NCBI GenBank assembly: GCA_949298545.1
Contig: CASFWX010000035.1
Coordinates: 1 to 57,038 of the forward strand
Length of the DNA stretch: 57,038 nt
From: an uncultured Verrucomicrobiota bacterium
GTDB lineage: Bacteria; Verrucomicrobiota; Verrucomicrobiia; Opitutales; Intestinicryptomonadaceae
Direction of reading: 5' to 3'
In this document: positions 1 through 7,538 of the stretch, in pieces
Layout: each line of letters starts with the position of its first letter
Position numbering within the stretch: position 1 is the stretch's first letter
Made by a program: the position numbers and the translations under genes
Notes under the pieces: generated by a model
The model's input: the letters and a program-made list of their open reading frames with translations, nothing else
The model's database searches: none
What the model was told of the DNA's origin: nothing

Positions 1-305
1 AGGACAAAGCGGATAAAAAATCCGCTGAATCTCAAGACTCGAAAGAAAATGAAAAATCTCGCGAAGAATTAGCCAAAGCCCAACAGGATAAAGAATCGCC
101 TGAAAAAGAATCGCCCGCCCCCGCGCCCGCAGAAAATTCGGGCGGAGAAAAATCCGACGATAATTACAGAATGCACGAGGGGGCAATGACCCGGGAAGAG
201 GCGCGCCAACTGCTCGATTCGATGAAAGATTCCGAAAAAAGCCTTCCGCTTCGCGGATACGGAGAACAAAAAGACAGATTTGAAAAGAATTACAAGGACT
301 GGTAA
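1..305 (+). CDS. C-terminal end of a Bat-operon protein (BatB/BatC-like), partial
   Basis: Only the last 100 or so codons lie in the window; the reading frame is open from base 3 and stops at TAA 303-305, which shares bases with the ATG of the next gene (TAATG). The visible part is a hydrophilic linker rich in Lys, Glu and Ser, then a short Ala/Pro stretch, then a C-terminal segment containing MTREEARQLLDSMKDSEK and ending in KDW. A tail of this kind closes BatB/BatC-type proteins (von Willebrand A and TPR proteins of the Bat operon), and the next two genes are BatD and BatE, which supports the assignment. The domains that would prove it lie upstream, so the exact family is inferred from context. 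Confidence 0.6.
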   Translation, partial: DKADKKSAESQDSKENEKSREELAKAQQDKESPEKESPAPAPAENSGGEKSDDNYRMHEGAMTREEARQLLDSMKDSEKSLPLRGYGEQKDRFEKNYKDW

Positions 306-2191
306 TGAAAAAACTTCTAACAATATTGGCCTTTGCCGCATCTTCGGCGGCCGCCATTGCCCAATCAGTTGAATGCGGGGGATTCTCCCCGTCAGTAATA
401 CGCCCGAACGAAACTTCAAAATACGTCATCGTCCTGAAAGACATAAACGGAAGCATAGACGGAGCGTCGATTCCCATGCCCAAAGAGCTCCAGATATTCA
501 GCCAAGGGCGCGCTCAAAGTTTTACAATGGGCAGCGGAGGAAACTCAAGCTCCATTGAACTTACATACTTGGTTCGTCCGCTTTCTGAAGGCGAGTTTAC
601 AGTTCCAGAGTGGAAAGTATCATACGAAGGCAAGGAATACACCATAGCCGCAGCCACCCTCAAAGTCGATCCCAACGCCCCTGCTCAACCCGCGGACGAC
701 GACATGTTCGGCGCCTTTGGAGGAATGCCTTTCGGCTTCGGAAACGTCTTCGGAGGAGGAAGCGGAGGCATGTCAAATCAATCCGCGCGAAGGCAGATGC
801 AGTCCTACGAAGACAGCCTGCGAAGCAGCGCAAAGCTTCAAGTTTTCCTTCCCCGCGAAAAGATATACATAGGCGAAGCCGTTCCTTGCCGCCTCGTATT
901 TTCATGCGACAAATCCCTATTAGACAGAGGGTTCAAGCTCTCGCAGCTCATGCCTCAAATCCGCAATGCGGACGCCTTCGACTGCCCCGATTTCAAAGGC
1001 GATCCCGTCCTCGACACTTCCGATCCCAACGAAATCCGCCTGACATACAACACCGTCATCACTCCGCTCAAAGTTGGCACTTATGACCTCGACTTTTCAG
1101 CCCGTGGTTCTTTCACGCGCGAAATCGGATTGGAAGAGATGATGAACATGAGCCTTGCCGACCGCATGATGTCTATGGGACTCGGCAGGAGAATACCCTT
1201 CGAGATAGAAATGCCCGCTAAAAAAGTCGATGTCTCGCCCCTCCCCGAAGAAGGGAAACCCGCCGATTTCTGCGGGGCGATCGGAAATTTTGTGGTTGAA
1301 GGCGTCACGGTCGATCCCGACGCTCTCGTAGTTGGCGAACCCTGCACTATTACCGCAAGAATAATAGGAACGGGAAACTTTGGACGCATAAACGCTCCCG
1401 CTCTCGAAAAACTCCCCGATTGGAAAACCTACAAACCCAAAAGCTCGTTTGCCGACGAAAGCAACGGCATGGGAAACATCGGAATTAAAACATTTGAATA
1501 TACAGCAGTGCCTACAAAGGCGGACCTGGCATCCGCACCCAAATTCTCATTCACATTCTTTGATCCGAACTCGGCAAAGTACGTCAGTGCAAGCTCTCCG
1601 GACCTTCCCGTGAGCGTCGCGCCGACACGCCGTTCGCAGAGGGTGGAAGAACGCGCCGCGAATGAAAACCTCAAAGGCGACGAACCGACGTTTAAAAACA
1701 TCGTAGCGGACCAAGCCAAAGCTTCGGGATCTCCTATTACGTCCTCGCCGTATTTCTGGATAATTCAACTAATCATTATCTTCGCTCTTGCCGCATTTGT
1801 ATTAAAGCGCTCTAAAACCTTAAAATTACAAAGCGACCCGGCATACGCCAAGCGCATATCCTATAGAAAAAATGCAAAAGCTTTCTCAAACAAGGCCGCC
1901 GCCGCCGCCAAGGCCGGAAACGCCTCCGATTTCCTATCCCACGCGCGCAGCGCCCTGCAATTCGAGTTGGCTGCAAACTCCGAATACGAAGCCCATGCCC
2001 TCCTGCTCCGCGAGGCGGAAGACATCATGCGGAAAGCCGGATTTTCGGACGAGGACATGAAAACCGCCGCGCTTTTCTTCGACGGTAAAGACGCCATAGC
2101 TTTTGGCGGGCTCGACCCTTCCACACTGAACCTTGCAAATCTACAAAGCAAGCTGGCGAAACTGTCAACTGAAATAAGGGCGCGCATATGA
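305..2191 (+). CDS. batD: BatD-like membrane-anchored protein
   Basis: 628 residues with a signal peptide (about 1-20), a long periplasmic region made of repeated beta-sandwich-like segments, one transmembrane helix near 482-501 and a cytoplasmic tail of about 125 residues rich in Ala and charged residues. This is the BatD layout (oxygen tolerance protein BatD). A Gly/Phe/Met-rich low-complexity loop lies around residues 130-160. In Bacteroides and related groups the Bat (aerotolerance) operon encodes MoxR ATPase, DUF58, VWA and TPR proteins thought to form an envelope complex under stress; the exact role is not settled. The start overlaps the stop of the upstream gene, and the end overlaps the ATG of the next gene by four bases, so the three genes are translationally coupled. 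Confidence 0.85.
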   Translation: MKKLLTILAFAASSAAAIAQSVECGGFSPSVIRPNETSKYVIVLKDINGSIDGASIPMPKELQIFSQGRAQSFTMGSGGNSSSIELTYLVRPLSEGEFTVPEWKVSYEGKEYTIAAATLKVDPNAPAQPADDDMFGAFGGMPFGFGNVFGGGSGGMSNQSARRQMQSYEDSLRSSAKLQVFLPREKIYIGEAVPCRLVFSCDKSLLDRGFKLSQLMPQIRNADAFDCPDFKGDPVLDTSDPNEIRLTYNTVITPLKVGTYDLDFSARGSFTREIGLEEMMNMSLADRMMSMGLGRRIPFEIEMPAKKVDVSPLPEEGKPADFCGAIGNFVVEGVTVDPDALVVGEPCTITARIIGTGNFGRINAPALEKLPDWKTYKPKSSFADESNGMGNIGIKTFEYTAVPTKADLASAPKFSFTFFDPNSAKYVSASSPDLPVSVAPTRRSQRVEERAANENLKGDEPTFKNIVADQAKASGSPITSSPYFWIIQLIIIFALAAFVLKRSKTLKLQSDPAYAKRISYRKNAKAFSNKAAAAAKAGNASDFLSHARSALQFELAANSEYEAHALLLREAEDIMRKAGFSDEDMKTAALFFDGKDAIAFGGLDPSTLNLANLQSKLAKLSTEIRARI

Positions 2192-2940
2192 TAAGTAAAA
2201 TTCAACTTTTCCTCCGCCTCTCCATCGGCGCTCTGCTCCTAACGCATGCATTCCCCGAACTCCAGGCGCAGACGGCGGACGAGTATTTCATGCTCGGCAA
2301 CAACGCCTACGCTTCGGGAGATTTCGCACGCGCAAAAGAGAATTACATGAGCGCCGACAAGGAAAAAAGCGCCGCAGAGATATCGTACAATCTCGCCAAT
2401 ACTTGCGCTAAGCTCGGGGACAAGGGTGAAGCCATGCTTCACTACATGCGCGCCCTATACCAGAATCCCCGCATGAGGGAGGCGGAGGCGAATATGAGCG
2501 TCTTTGCAAAGGACAACTCTTTGGAAACTCCTGATGGCATTTTTACGCTTCCTTTCTTTGCTGAGCTTTCACACTCCGAATGGGCGTATATCGCGTTCGC
2601 ACTCTTTTGGATTTTCATACTGCTCCTGGTCGTTCCGCCTCTCTACGGGGTGAAGGGAATGGCCACGACCTTCATGGCTATTTTATCCTTTGCATTTTTC
2701 GTCTTCGCCGTCGTGGCGGAAAGGGACTGGAACTCATATTCAAACCTCGCCGTGGCGATAAAAAACGACACAAAATTAAAAGTCTCTCCGGTGGACGATG
2801 CCCCCATCGCCTCCATACTCCAACAGGGACAAATTTCATCAATAGAAAAGAGATCCGGAAACCATATCAAGGTAAATACAAAATCTGGGAAGAGCGGCTG
2901 GGCAAGCCTGTCGGAAATGGCTCCTGTGTTTGCGAAATGA
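2188..2940 (+). CDS. batE: BatE-like TPR and SH3-type membrane protein
   Basis: 250 residues. A signal peptide or first membrane segment (about 1-28) is followed by TPR-like helices (about 30-100, with YFMLGNNAYASGDFARAKEN typical of a TPR start). Two membrane helices follow around 131-153 and 158-178, then a C-terminal bacterial SH3-like module (about 190-250) with the GKSGWASLSEM pattern. TPR, membrane hairpin and SH3b domain in this order match BatE at the end of Bat operons. The ATG overlaps the batD stop (ATGA), and a hairpin terminator follows 25 bases after the stop, so this is the last gene of the operon. The SH3b module may bind cell-wall material, which is inference. Confidence 0.75.
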   Translation: MISKIQLFLRLSIGALLLTHAFPELQAQTADEYFMLGNNAYASGDFARAKENYMSADKEKSAAEISYNLANTCAKLGDKGEAMLHYMRALYQNPRMREAEANMSVFAKDNSLETPDGIFTLPFFAELSHSEWAYIAFALFWIFILLLVVPPLYGVKGMATTFMAILSFAFFVFAVVAERDWNSYSNLAVAIKNDTKLKVSPVDDAPIASILQQGQISSIEKRSGNHIKVNTKSGKSGWASLSEMAPVFAK

Positions 2941-2964
2941 CAAATGGACAGGCTCGGAGCTTTT

Positions 2965-2999
2965 AAAAAACGCCTTCGGATATTCCGTGGGCGTTTCTC
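2965..2999 (+). terminator. Intrinsic terminator of the Bat operon
   Basis: An inverted repeat pairs AAACGCC (2968-2974) with GGCGTTT (2990-2996). An inner CGGA/TCCG pair (2977-2980 with 2984-2987) extends the stem. The descending arm runs into a pyrimidine- and T-containing tail. It lies about 25 bases after the batE stop codon. Confidence 0.7.
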
Positions 3000-3175
3000 T
3001 TTAAATAAAAAATATTCGTTTTATAAATCCCAAATTAAATGGTTGCAAAATTTTGCAAAAGTTCTTTCTTGTAGGCGCAGTAGAGTGACCGGTTTTTCCG
3101 ATTTCGCACCGCATTCAAAAGAATGCCGCCCAATTGGATAAAAATGAATCAAATTTACTCGCCCAAGGAGATAAT

Positions 3176-4546
3176 ATGGCCAAGAAATCGCTGCTGCTTA
3201 TAATAGTACTAATAGTATGGTTCGCGGGCTATTTTATAGTCGGCAACCATTCGAAAATCCCGGAGGGGACACCCGTCCAAAAAGCCAAATACGCCCTCGA
3301 TGAGGCCGGCTGCATAATGTGCCATTCCAAAGACGCAAAAATGCCTTTCTACGGCAATATCCCCATCGTCGGCAGCGTGGTAAAAGCCGACATCAAAAAG
3401 GGATTGCGCGCCTTTGATATGACAAACGTCGTAAAGGCGATGGATCAAAACCTTCCGGCAAATGAGACTGCCTTGGCAAAAATCGAATACGCCATCGAAT
3501 CAGGAACAATGCCTCCTTTCAGATTTAAAATATTCCATTGGTCCTCAAATATGTCGGCTCAAGAAAAATCCGCCGTTGCCGACTGGATAAAAATCGAGCG
3601 CCAAAAGCTCAACGCAAATTCCGGGGTCGCTCCAAAATTTGCGAACGAACCTGTATGGCCGATTCCGAGCGAATTGAACGTTGACGAAAAGAAAGTCGAG
3701 CTTGGCTCCATTCTTTACCACCATAAAGCGCTTTCAGGCGACGGAACGGTCTCGTGCGCCACATGCCACCCGCTCGACAAGGCCGGCGCCGACGCCATGC
3801 AAACCTCAACCGGAATACGCGACCAAAAAGGCGATGTAAACGCGCCTACAGTGTATAACGCGGTGTTCAACGCAAAACAATTCTGGGACGGCAGGGCTGA
3901 CGATCTTCAATCCCAGGCTGGAGGCCCTCCGATGAACCCGGTGGAAATGGACGGCGGCTCTTGGACTGCCGTGGCAAAACGACTTGAACAAGATGCCGAA
4001 TTCTCAAAGGAATTTAAGAAGGTTTATCCTGACGGATTTACCGAAGCGAACATCACAGATGCCATAGCGGCATTCGAAAGCACTCTAATTACCCCCGACA
4101 GCAATTTCGACCTCTACCTTAAGGGCGACGAAGAAGCTCTGACTCCTCAGCAAAAAGACGGCTATGCTGTCTTTAAAAAAGCCCGTTGCTATGTCTGCCA
4201 TTCAGGACAAAATCTCGGCGGACAAACCTTCGAATATATGGGATTAAACTCCAACTACTTTGAAGACAGGGGCGATGTCGGAAAAATCAACGACAAAGGA
4301 CGCGCTTCTTTTACCGGCGACGAACGCGATATGCACAAGTTTAAAACTCCGACCCTGAGAAACGTCGCCTTGACTGCCCCATACTTCCATGATGGCTCGG
4401 CAACCACATTGAAACAGGCAGTAGAAGTCATGGCGAAATACCAGAGGGGCATTGAGCTTGACGACTACGAAATTGATTCTCTCGTAAAATTCCTGGAATC
4501 GCTCACAGGCAAGCTCAAAGGCAAAAAACTGGAAGTAAAAGAGTAG
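3176..4546 (+). CDS. Tri-heme cytochrome c peroxidase, membrane anchored
   Basis: 456 residues from the ATG at 3176, chosen because AAGGAG lies five bases upstream; an in-frame start at 3134 would add 14 residues before the membrane anchor. An N-terminal transmembrane helix (about 5-23) anchors the protein with the rest in the periplasm. An N-terminal heme-binding domain carries CIMCH (Cys46-His50). The di-heme peroxidase (MauG/CcpA) part carries CATCH (from Cys194) and CYVCH (from Cys338). Three CxxCH motifs with a membrane anchor match the E. coli YhjA/Ccp architecture, in which electrons from the quinol pool reduce hydrogen peroxide during anoxic growth. The gene is flanked by terminators on both sides and so is probably transcribed alone. 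I infer a role in peroxide respiration or detoxification. Confidence 0.88.
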   Translation: MAKKSLLLIIVLIVWFAGYFIVGNHSKIPEGTPVQKAKYALDEAGCIMCHSKDAKMPFYGNIPIVGSVVKADIKKGLRAFDMTNVVKAMDQNLPANETALAKIEYAIESGTMPPFRFKIFHWSSNMSAQEKSAVADWIKIERQKLNANSGVAPKFANEPVWPIPSELNVDEKKVELGSILYHHKALSGDGTVSCATCHPLDKAGADAMQTSTGIRDQKGDVNAPTVYNAVFNAKQFWDGRADDLQSQAGGPPMNPVEMDGGSWTAVAKRLEQDAEFSKEFKKVYPDGFTEANITDAIAAFESTLITPDSNFDLYLKGDEEALTPQQKDGYAVFKKARCYVCHSGQNLGGQTFEYMGLNSNYFEDRGDVGKINDKGRASFTGDERDMHKFKTPTLRNVALTAPYFHDGSATTLKQAVEVMAKYQRGIELDDYEIDSLVKFLESLTGKLKGKKLEVKE

Positions 4547-4562
4547 TTTAAAATAACCGATT

Positions 4563-4600
4563 AAAATCCCCGCCCTTAGCCGCGGGGATTTTGTATTTTT
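4563..4600 (+). terminator. Intrinsic terminator after the cytochrome c peroxidase gene
   Basis: A perfect 10-bp stem pairs AAAATCCCCG (4563-4572) with CGGGGATTTT (4583-4592) around a 10-base loop. It is followed by GTATTTTT. The T-tail ends only eight bases before the ATG of the thioesterase gene at 4609. Confidence 0.85.
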
Positions 4601-4608
4601 ATAAAAAA

Positions 4609-5352
4609 ATGGACGCTATATATCAGGCAATTTACCGGGTCAGGATTTCCGACGCAGGCCCGGACGGGAAAATAAAGATGCGCTCCATCATGCAGCTGAT
4701 GCAGGAAATCGCCACTGAACACGCCGAAAAAATCGGCGTCGGGTTCAACGACCTATCACCGCGCAAGCTCGGGTGGGCTCTCTCAAAAGCCGTTGTAAAG
4801 ATCGAAAAGCTCCCTTCCTGGGGAGAAAAGATTAAGCTTGCAACATGGGCTTCCGACAGGGAAAGGATCGCGACATACAGGGAGTTTATAGGCGAATCTC
4901 AAGACGGAATCCCATTATTCTCGGCGCGCTCGCAGTGGATACTTTTCAACACGCAGAAACGCCGCATAGCGCGAATGGACGAACTTGAAGACTGGCCGCG
5001 GATCGCCGGCAAATTCGCAAACGATGAAAGTTTTGAGGCGCGCCTTGAAAAACCCGAATCGGAGGATTTTTATGCGGAATGCTCGGCGATGCGCGACGAC
5101 ATAGACCTCAACGGCCACGTAAACAATACCGTATTCATGGCGTGGACCGCCGAAGCACTGCCGCAAGAATTCTCCAAGGACAAAACTCCCTCCAAAGTTG
5201 CGATAAATTTTCTCGAGGAGATTGCTCCCAAAACAAAAGTGAGATCCGTATTTCAAGCCGTTTCAAACAAGTCTCTACACTCAATAATAAGAGAGAGCGA
5301 CCAAAGGGAATGCGCGCGGGTCAATATAGAATGGGAAAGCATATTGTCTTGA
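4609..5352 (+). CDS. Acyl-ACP thioesterase family protein
   Basis: 247 residues from the ATG at 4609; a TTG at 4591 in the same frame sits inside the preceding terminator and is unlikely to be used. The protein has the double hot-dog layout of acyl-ACP thioesterases. The first hot-dog begins with YRVRISDAGPDGK and contains a QEIATEHAEKIG helix. The second carries the catalytic motif DIDLNGHVNN (Asp164 to Asn173; DxNxHVNN in the family), followed by an MAW...E segment. It would release free fatty acids from acyl carrier protein in the cytoplasm. There is no clear ribosome binding site because the leader is occupied by the terminator tail of the previous gene. The next gene begins about 30 bases later on the same strand. 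Confidence 0.8.
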   Translation: MDAIYQAIYRVRISDAGPDGKIKMRSIMQLMQEIATEHAEKIGVGFNDLSPRKLGWALSKAVVKIEKLPSWGEKIKLATWASDRERIATYREFIGESQDGIPLFSARSQWILFNTQKRRIARMDELEDWPRIAGKFANDESFEARLEKPESEDFYAECSAMRDDIDLNGHVNNTVFMAWTAEALPQEFSKDKTPSKVAINFLEEIAPKTKVRSVFQAVSNKSLHSIIRESDQRECARVNIEWESILS

Positions 5353-5385
5353 TTTCCCCATCATACAATGCTCTATTGAAAAGAT

Positions 5386-5925
5386 ATGACACTCTATCAG
5401 GCAAGCTATCTCTTTGCGGCGCTCTTATTGGCGGCAGGCATTCCATTTGCCGCATTTGCGGATTCCTTCAAGAAAAGCGCATTCGCCTTTTTGCGCAGTA
5501 CAAAAGCTGCCGTGGTGTTTTTTGGTGGAAGCGGTTTATGGTTTCTCTACATTTTATCCCAACTTGGAGAATCCGACTTCGGAAACATAAAGGGAGTTCT
5601 CATAGCCGTATTCGGCATAGCCGGCATCCTCGCGTTCTTCTTCCTTGACGATTTCTTGTCTGTAAGGGGCTTGGCGATTCTCACCTTGCTGCTCTGCCGC
5701 GAATTTCTCGATGCCGCATTTATGCAGGAACCTCAATCGCGCCTGCTTATGGTTTCCTACTCCTACGCCTTTGTCGTGGCGGCACTTTATCTCGGCGCGT
5801 TGCCGTATAGAATGCGGGACTTCTTTGAATATCTCTACGCAAAACCGGTTCGCGCAAGAATATTTGGCGCCATTCTATGCGCAATGGCGGCAAGCATTGT
5901 CGCGGCAAGCTTGTTTTATTTATGA
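5386..5925 (+). CDS. Unrecognised polytopic membrane protein
   Basis: 179 residues, very hydrophobic, with about five predicted membrane helices (near 5-25, 42-60, 69-87, 93-112, 125-143 and a last one at 157-178; the fourth and fifth may be one hairpin). Short charged loops such as PYRMRDFFEYLYAKPVRAR separate the last two helices and are positively charged, so that loop is probably cytoplasmic. I do not recognise a family. Its stop codon overlaps the ATG of the guanylate kinase fusion gene (ATGA at 5922-5925), so the two are co-translated. It lies 33 bases after the thioesterase gene, suggesting a three-gene unit. Confidence 0.65.
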   Translation: MTLYQASYLFAALLLAAGIPFAAFADSFKKSAFAFLRSTKAAVVFFGGSGLWFLYILSQLGESDFGNIKGVLIAVFGIAGILAFFFLDDFLSVRGLAILTLLLCREFLDAAFMQEPQSRLLMVSYSYAFVVAALYLGALPYRMRDFFEYLYAKPVRARIFGAILCAMAASIVAASLFYL

Positions 5926-7196
5926 AAAACGTGCTTTTGATAATTAGCGGCCCGGCAGGCAGCGGAAAAAATACCGTCGCCGAAAGGCTTATGGCGGAAT
6001 TCCCCAATGTCAAAAGAGTGGTCACCACCACCACGCGCCCGCCCCGCGGGAACGAGCGCAACGGGGTGGACTACCATTTCGTATCTACCGAAGAATTTGA
6101 AAGCGACATCGCCCTCGGGGATTTTTACGAGTACGCAAAAGTCCACGGGCGATACTACGGCACTTCAAAAAAGTCCGTTCTGGGCGATATAGCCCAGGGA
6201 ACAGACCTGATCCTCATAATTGATGTTCAAGGAGCAAAGACATGGCGCTCCATCGCCGCCGCAGATACCAGCATAGGCGATATCATGACGAGCGTGTTCA
6301 TACGCCCGAATTCCATAGACGAATTGCGCAAACGCCTCAAAGGCCGCGCAACTGAAACCGAGGACGAAATAGACACTCGCATGCGAACTGCCGTCGACGA
6401 GCTGAAAGAGGCGAAACATTTTGATAAAATTATAGACTCCGGAAGCAGGGATGAAGACTACGCCGCGCTGCGCAAAATATACCTCGAGGCAAAAAACAAT
6501 CCCGCAAGACAAGAATTGGCCCCAAGTCGAAACAGTCCAGTTGATGCGTGCATGCAAAAAGCGCGGGACGATATAAACATCCGCCCCGGGACTCCGGAGG
6601 ATTTTGAAGCGGTTTACCGAGACATGCTCTTTCAGTTTCCCGCCTCCGAATTGAAAGGCAAAGGCGATTTTATCCGGCTGTTCCGAGATGAAAAGTACAA
6701 TCTCGGAATAGCCTGCGATAAATCCGGGAACGCAAAGGCTTACTTTACGTGCTATGAAATTCCTCCCACTCAAACGGCCCTGCTCGACCATTTCGCGGTA
6801 TTTGGAAACTGCCAGGGCAAAGGCATCGGATCCGCCGTTTTGAAATGCATGAGAAAATATTTCTCAAATCTAAAGGGTCTAATACTTGAAGTGGAAAAGC
6901 CAAATCCCAAAGAGCCAAACACAATCCGCCGCATAGAGTTTTACAGAAGAAACGGCGCACAACTCTTAAATATCCCCTATCTCCTTCCGACTAAACACGA
7001 TTCCGCCCTGCCCATGGACATCATGTTCTTAAGCTGCGGAGACGAACTATCAAGCCTCCCTGAGCTACAAATAAAAAATTCCATAAAATATATTTTTGAA
7101 AACCTGCATGCCTCTTCTTTCGCGAATGCGAATGAAGTTTGGAAAGCGTTAAGAGACCTCTGGGGGGAAGAGCAAAAAATCTCCGCGCCTGATTAA
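5922..7196 (+). CDS. gmk: Guanylate kinase fused to a GNAT acetyltransferase
   Basis: 424 residues. The ATG at 5922 is chosen because it gives the ATGA overlap with the upstream gene and places the P-loop at the N-terminus. Residues 1 to about 190 are a guanylate kinase (GMP to GDP with ATP): a P-loop at 10-18 (GPAGSGKNT), TTTTRPPRGNERNGVDYHF for GMP binding, YYGTSK, LIIDVQGAK, and the C-terminal RxTETEDEIDTRM lid and helix region. The residue after the P-loop Lys is Asn rather than the usual Ser/Thr. Residues from about 210 to 400 form a GNAT N-acetyltransferase, with the acetyl-CoA pyrophosphate loop at QGKGIGSAV and an FYRRNGAQLL helix and strand. Guanylate kinase is normally a stand-alone enzyme of about 200 residues. 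The acetyltransferase substrate is unknown. Confidence 0.85.
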   Translation: MKNVLLIISGPAGSGKNTVAERLMAEFPNVKRVVTTTTRPPRGNERNGVDYHFVSTEEFESDIALGDFYEYAKVHGRYYGTSKKSVLGDIAQGTDLILIIDVQGAKTWRSIAAADTSIGDIMTSVFIRPNSIDELRKRLKGRATETEDEIDTRMRTAVDELKEAKHFDKIIDSGSRDEDYAALRKIYLEAKNNPARQELAPSRNSPVDACMQKARDDINIRPGTPEDFEAVYRDMLFQFPASELKGKGDFIRLFRDEKYNLGIACDKSGNAKAYFTCYEIPPTQTALLDHFAVFGNCQGKGIGSAVLKCMRKYFSNLKGLILEVEKPNPKEPNTIRRIEFYRRNGAQLLNIPYLLPTKHDSALPMDIMFLSCGDELSSLPELQIKNSIKYIFENLHASSFANANEVWKALRDLWGEEQKISAPD

Positions 7197-7210
7197 CCTT
7201 AAGCGCGGAG
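7174..7210 (-). terminator. Intrinsic terminator of the ABC-tatA operon
   Basis: An 8-bp perfect stem pairs CTCCGCGC (7181-7188) with GCGCGGAG (7203-7210). Read on the minus strand it is followed directly by ATTTTTT. It terminates transcription coming from tatA and overlaps the 3' end of the convergent kinase gene, whose stop codon lies in the loop. Confidence 0.75.
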
Positions 7211-7249
7211 ACGCGAAATAATAAGAGTTAACGCTCTGAACGGCCGGCG

Positions 7250-7513
7250 TTAAGAATTTGATGAACCGTCTTTCTTAGAGGTTTCAGAGGCAGAATCGAC
7301 CTTTGTCTCGGAAACTTTCTTTTCCTCGTCCTTCATAGCCTCCCGAATGTTTTCCTCAACTTCGTTAGTGGCCTTCTTAAATTCGCGTATGGATTTGCCT
7401 ACTCCGCGAGCGAGTTCAGGCAGGCGCTTGGCTCCAAACAGCAAAAGAACCACCAAAAGTATTACTATCCACTCCGATGTACCGGGCATTCCGAATGCAA
7501 AAATTTCGTTCAT
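7250..7513 (-). CDS. tatA: Sec-independent protein translocase TatA
   Basis: 87 residues with the TatA/E layout: a short periplasmic N-terminus, one transmembrane helix (about 14-25, WIVILLVVLLLFGAKRLPEL), the FGAKRLPELARGVGKSIREF hinge and amphipathic helix, and a charged C-terminal tail rich in Glu, Lys and Ser. TatA oligomers form the pore that moves folded proteins across the membrane when recruited by TatC. tatC is not adjacent here but lies at 43806-45218. tatA is the last gene of the minus-strand operon, 25 bases after the previous gene. A Tat substrate is encoded at 31555-32889. Confidence 0.9.
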   Translation of the reverse strand: MNEIFAFGMPGTSEWIVILLVVLLLFGAKRLPELARGVGKSIREFKKATNEVEENIREAMKDEEKKVSETKVDSASETSKKDGSSNS

Positions 7514-7538
7514 ATATCTTTAAGAGCTTATTTTGAGT

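Noticed and set aside
2944-3141. Short plus-strand frame between batE and the peroxidase gene
   Set aside because: It begins inside the terminator hairpin region and has no ribosome binding site or conserved feature.
6165-6791. A 208-codon minus-strand frame inside the kinase-GNAT fusion gene
   Set aside because: It lies entirely antisense to a well supported gene, with Cys- and Tyr-rich composition typical of a shadow frame and no ribosome binding site.
7228-7253. Second hairpin, TTAACGC with GCGTTAA, at the end of tatA
   Set aside because: It overlaps the tatA stop codon and has no T-run on either side. The hairpin at 7181-7210 is the better terminator.
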